From Sphingomonadaceae bacterium (lineage in GTDB: Bacteria; Pseudomonadota; Alphaproteobacteria; Sphingomonadales; Sphingomonadaceae): DNA of 58,850 nt. Each line of letters opens with the position of its first letter. The stretch's first letter is position 1. The DNA is taken from assembly GCA_947472735.1 (NCBI GenBank), contig CANJBY010000011.1:1-58850 (forward strand), read 5' to 3'. Both the position numbers and the translations under genes were made by a program. The notes under the pieces are model-generated. The model worked only from the letters and a program-made list of their open reading frames with translations. It made no database searches and was not told the DNA's origin. Below are positions 53,930 through 58,850 of this stretch, one piece after another.

Positions 53930-55747
53930 ATGACTGAGCAGTCCCTGATCCGCAATTTCAGCATCATCGCGCATATCGACCATGGCAAGTCGACTCTGGC
54001 CGATCGCCTGATCCAGTTCACCGGCGGCCTCACCGACCGCGAGATGAGCGCGCAAGTCCTTGATAACATGGACATCGAGAAAGAGCGCGGGATCACCATC
54101 AAGGCCCAGACGGTCCGCCTCAACTACACCGCGCAGGATGGCCGCACTTATGCGCTCAACCTGATGGACACCCCCGGCCACGTCGATTTCGCCTATGAAG
54201 TCTCGCGCAGCCTTGCCGCGTGCGAAGGCGCGCTGTTGGTGGTCGACGCGGCGCAAGGCGTCGAAGCCCAGACCCTCGCCAACGTCTACCAGTCGATCGA
54301 GCACGACCACGAGATCGTCCCGGTCATCAACAAGATCGACCTCCCCGCGGCCGAGCCCGAGAAAGTCCGCCACGAGATCGAGGAAATCATCGGCCTCGAC
54401 GCCTCCAACGCCGTCCTCACCTCGGCCAAGAGCGGGATCGGCATCGCCGAAGTGCTCGAAGCCGTGGTCCAGCGCATCCCCCCGCCCAAGGGCGACGCCG
54501 CCGCCCCGCTCAAGGCCATGCTGGTCGATAGCTGGTACGATCCCTACCTCGGCGTGGTGATCCTCGTCCGCGTGATCGACGGCGTCATCAAGAAGGGCCT
54601 CCAGGTCAAGTTCATGGCCGGCGGCACCGAACACCTGATTGACCGCGTCGGCTGCTTCACCCCCAAGATCGAGCAGTTGCCCGAACTCGGCCCCGGCGAA
54701 ATCGGCTTCATCACCGCGCAGATCAAGGAAGTCGCCCAGGCCCGCGTGGGTGACACCATCACCACGGTCAAGGGCGGGGCCACCCAGGCGCTCCCGGGCT
54801 TCAAGGAAGTCCAGCCGGTGGTGTTCTGCGGCCTGTTCCCGGTCGACGCGGCCGAGTTCGAGAAACTGCGCGAAAGCATCAGCCGCTTGCGGCTCAATGA
54901 CGCCAGCTTCTCGTTCGAGATGGAAAGCAGCGCCGCGCTCGGCTTCGGCTTCCGCTGCGGCTTCCTTGGCCTGCTCCACCTGGAAATCATCCAGGAACGC
55001 CTCACCCGCGAATACGATCTCGATCTGATCACCACCGCGCCGAGCGTGGTCTACCGGATCCAGCTGCGCAAAAGCAAAACCGACGACGCGCGCGAGATCA
55101 TGCTCCACAACCCGGCCGATTATCCCGACCCCAGCCGGATCGAGCAGATCGACGAGCCGTGGATCAAGGCGGTGATCTACACCCCGGACGAATACCTCGG
55201 CTCGATCCTCAAGCTCTGCCAGGATCGCCGCGGCGTGCAGACCGACCTTACCTACGTCGGCGGCCGCGCCCAGGTGACGTATGAGCTGCCGCTCAACGAA
55301 GTGGTGTTCGATTTCTACGACCGGTTGAAAAGCATCAGCCGCGGCTATGCCAGCTTCGATTACGAGCAGATCGGCTTGCGCGAAGGCGATCTCGTCAAGA
55401 TGAGCATCCTCGTCAACAACGAGCCGGTCGATGCGCTCTCGATGATCGTCCACCGCGCCGTCGCCGAAGAACGCGGCCGCCACATGTGCGAACGCCTCAA
55501 GGATCTGATCCCCCGCCACCTCTTCAAGATCCCGGTCCAGGCCGCGATCGGCGGCAAGGTCATCGCCCGCGAAACCATCGCCGCGATGCGCAAGGACGTC
55601 ACCGCCAAGTGCTATGGCGGAGACATCACACGCAAGAAGAAGCTGCTGGAGAAGCAGAAGAAGGGCAAGGCCCGGATGCGCGAGTACGGCAACGTATCCA
55701 TCCCGCAGGAGGCGTTTATCGCGGCGCTGCGGATGGGGGAGGAGTGA
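53930..55747 (+). CDS. lepA: Elongation factor 4 (LepA)
   Basis: The 605-residue translational GTPase that back-translocates or aids initiation. It begins with the G1 [10 protein letters not shown], then the switch-region Asp (ERGITIK), MDTPGHVDF and NKIDLP. The C-terminal tail ENKKK-type block ([19 protein letters not shown]) is a LepA hallmark. ATG 53930 is preceded by a weak site. Confidence 0.97.
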   Translation: MTEQSLIRNFSIIAHIDHGKSTLADRLIQFTGGLTDREMSAQVLDNMDIEKERGITIKAQTVRLNYTAQDGRTYALNLMDTPGHVDFAYEVSRSLAACEGALLVVDAAQGVEAQTLANVYQSIEHDHEIVPVINKIDLPAAEPEKVRHEIEEIIGLDASNAVLTSAKSGIGIAEVLEAVVQRIPPPKGDAAAPLKAMLVDSWYDPYLGVVILVRVIDGVIKKGLQVKFMAGGTEHLIDRVGCFTPKIEQLPELGPGEIGFITAQIKEVAQARVGDTITTVKGGATQALPGFKEVQPVVFCGLFPVDAAEFEKLRESISRLRLNDASFSFEMESSAALGFGFRCGFLGLLHLEIIQERLTREYDLDLITTAPSVVYRIQLRKSKTDDAREIMLHNPADYPDPSRIEQIDEPWIKAVIYTPDEYLGSILKLCQDRRGVQTDLTYVGGRAQVTYELPLNEVVFDFYDRLKSISRGYASFDYEQIGLREGDLVKMSILVNNEPVDALSMIVHRAVAEERGRHMCERLKDLIPRHLFKIPVQAAIGGKVIARETIAAMRKDVTAKCYGGDITRKKKLLEKQKKGKARMREYGNVSIPQEAFIAALRMGEE

Positions 55748-55755
55748 CCCGCTAG

Positions 55756-55775
55756 TCCTGAGCCTGTCGAAGGGC
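55756..55775. repeat. Sphingomonad dispersed repeat (CCTGAGCCTGTCGAAGG type)
   Basis: TCCTGAGCCTGTCGAAGGGC lies nine bases after the lepA stop. From memory, sequences of this type are common as dispersed intergenic repeats in sphingomonad genomes. It is a single copy here; its function is not known. Confidence 0.4.
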
Positions 55776-55965
55776 GATGGGTAGCGCTTCCAACCCCGCT
55801 TAACCGCCCCGTCGGTCTGGTCTTGATCCGGCCCCGGGCTTTTTCCGGCCGCAACGCGCCAGGCAAGCATGCCCCCGACCACGTCCGGGGGCGACGAATG
55901 CCGACAATCGTGCTACGGCTTCCCGTTCACCATCCCCAAAACTGCAAAAGAGAAACTCCCCGAAC

Positions 55966-56307
55966 ATGGCCGCCTACAAAGAGCCCAGCTTTCAGGAACG
56001 CACTGCCCTTGCCCGCCAGACCCGCGCCAAGGCGCTGAAGCAGCTCGCCGAACGCCCTGCCGTCGATGAAGCCGTAGTCGCCCAGCGCCAGGCCGCGCGC
56101 ATCGCCCGCGAAGCCGCCGAAGCCGAAAAGCGCGCCGCCCGCAAGGCCGCCATCCTGCAGGCCAAAGCCGACAAACTCGCCGCTGCCGCCGCTGCTGCCG
56201 CCGCCGCCGCCGTTCCCGCCCCGCCCGAGAAGCCCGCGTTGAGCGAAGCCGAACGCAAGGCCGCCCGCGATGAGCGCTATGCCGCAAGGAAACAGCGCAA
56301 GCGGTGA
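55966..56307 (+). CDS. DUF6481 family protein
   Basis: A 113-residue very Ala/Lys/Arg-rich, helical protein that starts MAAYKEPSFQERTALARQ, as in the sphingomonad DUF6481 family. An Ala run sits in the middle and a basic tail (DERYAARKQRKR) ends it. Function unknown; it could bind nucleic acid. It is not near a recognised partner. Confidence 0.7.
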   Translation: MAAYKEPSFQERTALARQTRAKALKQLAERPAVDEAVVAQRQAARIAREAAEAEKRAARKAAILQAKADKLAAAAAAAAAAAVPAPPEKPALSEAERKAARDERYAARKQRKR

Positions 56308-56376
56308 TTGCGGCCTTCCGCACGAGCCCACATCGCCGCGCTGCGGTGGCAAGCTGAGGTAGTTTTTTACGGCATT

Positions 56377-56408
56377 CCCCCTCCTCTTCAGAGGAGGGGC
56401 AGGGGTGG
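56377..56408 (+). repeat. REP-like palindromic unit A
   Basis: A GC hairpin CCCCTCCTC/GAGGAGGGG with loop TTCA, followed by the conserved tail CAGGGGTGG. This is the head-and-tail form of REP elements (hairpin plus G-rich tetranucleotide side). Its partner, unit B, lies 43 bases on in the opposite orientation. Confidence 0.55.
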
Positions 56409-56451
56409 TGCCGCAGCGCCCGCTTCGCCCAAACCACCTGCGCCAGCTACA

Positions 56452-56486
56452 CCACTCCCAACCCCCCTCCTCTAAAGTAGAGGGGG
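56452..56486 (-). repeat. REP-like palindromic unit B (inverted partner)
   Basis: On the minus strand the unit reads CCCCCTCTACTTTAGAGGAG and then a G-rich tail with GGGAGTGG. It is an imperfect hairpin with the same architecture as unit A in the opposite orientation. The A/B pair forms a twin element in the DUF6481-DUF1294 gap. Confidence 0.5.
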
Positions 56487-56780
56487 CTTCCCCGACCACA
56501 CCCACGCCCACACCCCGACCACCGCAACGACCTGGATCGCGGCGATGGCGTGGAGCTGGCCGGAGAACGGCTGCTTGCGTGTCTTGTGGCGAAAGGCCCT
56601 GCGCCCGGCATAGGCCCCGGGCGTCCCGCCCAGCGCGGCCCACAGCAGCAAAGTCGATTCCGCAATCCGCCGCCGCCCGGCCTCGGCCAGCATCTTGTCG
56701 ATGCCAAAGGCGGCGAAGGCGATGAAGTTCACCGCGATCAGGGCGGTGACGAAGTTGGCGGGGGTGATGAGGGAGGGCAT
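56472..56780 (-). CDS. DUF1294 family membrane protein
   Basis: A 102-residue inner-membrane protein with a short hydrophobic start (ANFVTALIAVNFIAFAAFG), the DUF1294 signature (IDKMLAEAGRRRIAESTLLL), a WAALGGTPGAYAGRRAF loop and a basic HKTRK motif. A last hydrophobic segment is near the C-terminus. Small proteins of this family are unexplained. ATG 56780; its 3' end overlaps REP unit B. Confidence 0.8.
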   Translation of the reverse strand: MPSLITPANFVTALIAVNFIAFAAFGIDKMLAEAGRRRIAESTLLLWAALGGTPGAYAGRRAFRHKTRKQPFSGQLHAIAAIQVVAVVGVWAWVWSGKPPLL

Positions 56781-56931
56781 GATGGGGGACTCGGGGTAGG
56801 TCAGGGGACGCGCTATTGCGTGTCCCCATTTGCCGCAGGGCAAATACTGAGGATTTCGGGGGCAAGTAAAGTGTTACCCGTTAAGAAAAGTATTACCGCA
56901 ATCCCGTGTCCAACAATTCATCCGCGTCGCG

Positions 56932-56971
56932 ACCCTGAACCTGTTTGTGCCTGCGCAAACAAGTTCAGGGT
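56932..56971. repeat. Long inverted repeat, sphingomonad CCCTGAAC type
   Basis: Two 18-base arms, CCCTGAACCTGTTTGTGC and GCGCAAACAAGTTCAGGG, pair at sixteen positions with a two-base spacer (CT), plus one flanking A-T pair. From memory such repeats occur widely between sphingomonad genes. It could be a stabilising hairpin or a terminator for either direction. Confidence 0.5.
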
Positions 56972-57585
56972 GACGCAATTGCAGGGTGTGGGAGCTGGTC
57001 GAACTGGCCGGGCTTCAGACACAGCAAGGCACCCGCTGGCGAATGCGGGGTAACGCCGGGAGGGGAAATGCGCGGGAGTCCTTGAAGAAGGAACATCGGG
57101 CCGGCATCGGGGCGCCCTTGCAGTGGGCGCGGGGAGATTGCCGCCTGCGCGTTGCGACCGGCCAGGTAGTGGCGAACTGTCAGCCCGGCTCGACCCTGTG
57201 GAGACGAAAGTGGGCGGCGGCGCGGGTTCGCGAGAGGCCGTTCGCCCGGGTCACGGCACTCCCAGATCAAGGAACTGTGGCCGGCCCTGCGGGAAGATCA
57301 TGCGGACACCGCACATGGGCGGCGAGGGCAGCGGACCTTCGAAATGCTTTCGCCCCGGTACAGGCGCTGTTTGCGCGCGCGCGACTGATACACCACGCCA
57401 CGGCCCACGACGCCGACCCGAAACACCACCAGCCACCGTGCGCTTTGGTGGTTAGGGGATGGTTGGGCGATTAACCGATATGGTGTGATTTGTCAAGGAC
57501 GAGGTGCGGCATGGCAGGAGTTCGTGCGTCAGGGAAAGAGCATTGCAAATCGGCCGCAATATCCACTGCAATTCCGCCACCAAAG
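56972..57585. other. Gene-free GC-rich stretch with no assigned function
   Basis: About 610 bp with open frames in several phases but none with a plausible start, domain or ribosome site. It contains many short complementary pieces, for example CCACC...GGTGG near 57427-57450 and a GGTAACGCCGGGAGGGG at about 57049. I searched by eye for RNase P RNA, tmRNA, 6S, SRP RNA and tRNA signatures and found none. It may hold a structured RNA or a degraded gene. Confidence 0.4.
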
Positions 57586-58113
57586 TTATTCGTCGCGCGT
57601 TGGTAAGTCATTGGCATATAATGCATAAATTCCAGCGACCATCGCCGAAAAAAGGCAGACGGCCATGGCAATGCGCTGAATTGACTGCGCACTTTCAGAA
57701 CCCCAAGGGGTAATGTAACTAAGGTATGAAATCGCGGAGGCAAAAGGAAGAAGGCTTGTTAGAAATATCAAAACGCCAGATGTTGCACCGAGAGCTATGA
57801 ATGTGAATCTAAATCCAGCACTCGGTATGCCTTTCCAAACATCAAGGAAATTACCTAGTATCACTCCGCCATTATATAATCCTCTAGAAAATATGAGTCC
57901 TCCGTATTTAAAAACTTCGCTAGATATTATTTCCATTTGCTTTTGGTAGTACTCTGCATCCGCAGATCGAATCGCCGCGTACCCGATAGATAGCAAAGAT
58001 GAAAATGAAAGAACAAATAGTGCGTTTGGGATCTCAAATATATTAACTTCAAAGACCTTTATGGATATTTCTACTTTATGGAACTTTAAAAAATATATAA
58101 TTGATAAAATCAT
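57586..58113 (-). CDS. AT-rich membrane protein of unknown function
   Basis: A 175-residue protein with about four hydrophobic segments (LFVLSFSSLLSIGYAAI, FTFIALGATSGVLIFLTSLL, ASAISYLSYI, AMAVCLFSAMVAGIYALYA). Between them is a Glu/Gln/Tyr-containing loop with DAEYYQKQMEIISSEVF. Base composition is roughly 40% GC, far below its neighbours, and rare AT-ending codons are common, which suggests recent acquisition. It is 21 bases after the stop of the small ORF that overlaps nrdB. I recognise no family. Confidence 0.6.
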   Translation of the reverse strand: MILSIIYFLKFHKVEISIKVFEVNIFEIPNALFVLSFSSLLSIGYAAIRSADAEYYQKQMEIISSEVFKYGGLIFSRGLYNGGVILGNFLDVWKGIPSAGFRFTFIALGATSGVLIFLTSLLPFASAISYLSYITPWGSESAQSIQRIAMAVCLFSAMVAGIYALYANDLPTRDE

Positions 58114-58134
58114 TGATATATAATAAAATCTATT

Positions 58135-58272
58135 CTATTCAGAGAATGGCGATTCATGCTGCTCTTTATAAAGCCCCAGCAATCGTAGTGCCTGTTCGTC
58201 GGTCAGGTCAGCCTTTCGGAGCCATTCTCTAACTTCGCTAAAGTGACTTTTAGGACGAACTTGGAGCTTCAT
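58135..58272 (-). CDS. Small ORF translationally coupled to nrdB (45 aa)
   Basis: A 45-residue frame whose ATG overlaps the nrdB stop by one base (TGATG). The product reads MKLQVRPKSHFSEVREWLRK, then ADLTDEQALRLLGLYKEQ and a polar end. The pattern, a charged amphipathic helix without a membrane segment, is compatible with a small regulator or partner of ribonucleotide reductase. It is too short for the usual ORF cut-off. GC content is intermediate between nrdB and the next gene. Confidence 0.5.
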   Translation of the reverse strand: MKLQVRPKSHFSEVREWLRKADLTDEQALRLLGLYKEQHESPFSE

Positions 58273-58850
58273 CACTCCGCCGCCACGCCCCCCCCAAACA
58301 TATCCGGCTCAATCGCCGCATCCACCGCATCCCCGGACTCATTCGCCGCTTCGCCCTTGGCCCGGCGGCGCGAGTCGAAGCTTGACCACACCGTGTTCCA
58401 GTCGCCCCGGGTCGCGCCCTTGGAATATTCGGTCGCGCGGGCTTCGAAGAAGTTGGCGTGCTCCACGCCGTTGAGCAGCGGGGTGAGCCAGGGCAGGGGG
58501 TGGTCTTCGACCATGTAGATCGCGGGCAGGCCGAGCTGGCCGAGCCGCCAATCGGCGATGTAGCGGATGTAGCGCTTGATTTCCTTGGGGTTCATCCCCG
58601 GGACCGGACCGGCCTCGAAGGCGAGGTCGATGAAGGCGTCTTCGAGCCGCACGGTCTTCTGGCAGCAATCGATGATGTCTTCCTTGACCGCCTTGGTCAG
58701 GCAGCCGCGTTCCGCCACGAAAGCGTGGAACAGCTTGGTGATGCCTTCGCAGTGCAGGCTTTCATCGCGGACCGACCAGGTGACGATCTGGCCCATGCCC
58801 TTCATCTTGTTGAAGCGCGGGAAGTTCATCAGCATGGCGAAGCTGGCGAA
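58272..58850 (-). CDS. nrdB: Ribonucleotide reductase beta subunit, class I (3' part; runs off the window)
   Basis: The C-terminal 192 residues of the R2 subunit, which holds the diiron centre and tyrosyl radical. Visible here are the second-half iron ligands WSVRDESLHCEGI (Glu, His) and the helical bundle. After KRYIRYIADWRLGQLGLP the tail continues to PDMFGGGVAAE, which docks on R1. The first half, with the start and the radical tyrosine, lies beyond 58850. NrdA is not in the window. Confidence 0.93.
   Translation of the reverse strand, partial: FASFAMLMNFPRFNKMKGMGQIVTWSVRDESLHCEGITKLFHAFVAERGCLTKAVKEDIIDCCQKTVRLEDAFIDLAFEAGPVPGMNPKEIKRYIRYIADWRLGQLGLPAIYMVEDHPLPWLTPLLNGVEHANFFEARATEYSKGATRGDWNTVWSSFDSRRRAKGEAANESGDAVDAAIEPDMFGGGVAAE

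Noticed and set aside
57049..57070. RNase P-like GGTAACGCCGGGAGGGG
   Set aside because: The rnpB core features (the P4 conserved block, GGAAAGTCCGGGCTCC and the AGAGCAAACCGCC block) are absent in either strand, so I do not call an RNase P RNA.
56986..57474. Plus-strand open frame of 162 codons in the gene-free stretch
   Set aside because: The product is compositionally odd (Arg/Ala/Trp/Gln-rich), has no ribosome site and no domain, and other frames in the same stretch are equally open. Treated as non-coding.

Overview
The window is high-GC bacterial chromosome from an alphaproteobacterium, most likely a sphingomonad such as Novosphingobium or a close relative. Supporting evidence is the gene order rpmH-rnpA-yidD-yidC-yihA, the rpsF-rpsR-rplI block, split TonB/ExbB/ExbD/ExbD genes, a DUF6481 protein, the DUF177/ubiquinol-cytochrome c chaperone pair, a PEP-CTERM protein and a lignostilbene-dioxygenase-type carotenoid oxygenase. 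Genes are dense on both strands. There are no rRNA or tRNA genes, CRISPR arrays, transposases or complete mobile elements that I can support. Names rest on reading motifs by eye; no database search was run.

Layout. 0-4.2 kb: ferrous iron uptake (feoAB, with adjacent FNR-like and Fur-like sites), ssb and an MFS carrier. 4.1-10.2 kb: DUF177/chaperone pair, BamE/OmlA lipoprotein, J-domain protein, PLP-dependent sulfur enzyme, SLC13 carrier and infC (probable ATA start). 10.2-13.9 kb: pdeM, hemF, then three envelope genes (PEP-CTERM, L,D-transpeptidase, CAP). 14-20.8 kb: the (p)ppGpp enzyme Rsh, XdhC-like, DUF2721, acs, a TonB-like protein and a MobA/MocA-like nucleotidyltransferase. 21-25.7 kb: the lignostilbene-type dioxygenase and the ribosome/membrane-insertion block. 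25.8-30.8 kb: XpaC/TelA pair, fatty acyl-AMP ligase, recX and a DUF192 lipoprotein. 31-34.4 kb: a three-gene biotin-dependent carboxylase whose carboxyltransferase lacks key pyruvate-pocket residues. 34.4-41.2 kb: hom, a secreted protein, tonB-exbB-exbD-exbD with a good terminator, and amn. 41.3-50.8 kb: rplI-rpsR-rpsF, a DUF3237 protein, mpl plus a PNPOx-like flavoprotein facing ldcA (muropeptide recycling), fabD-fabG, dnaN and an FprA-type reductase. 51-56.8 kb: PAS-GGDEF-EAL-PilZ regulator, c-type cytochrome lipoprotein, lepA, DUF6481 and DUF1294. 56.8-58.85 kb: a gene-free GC-rich stretch, an AT-rich membrane gene, a small ORF coupled to nrdB, and the 3' part of nrdB running off the window.

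Most of the content is housekeeping. The best candidates for undescribed biology are the split carboxylase at 30.9-34.4 kb, the unexplained 57 kb region with its REP-like elements and low-GC gene, the coupled nrdB micro-ORF, and paired oxygen/iron control sites at feoAB with a second FNR-like box beside the dioxygenase.
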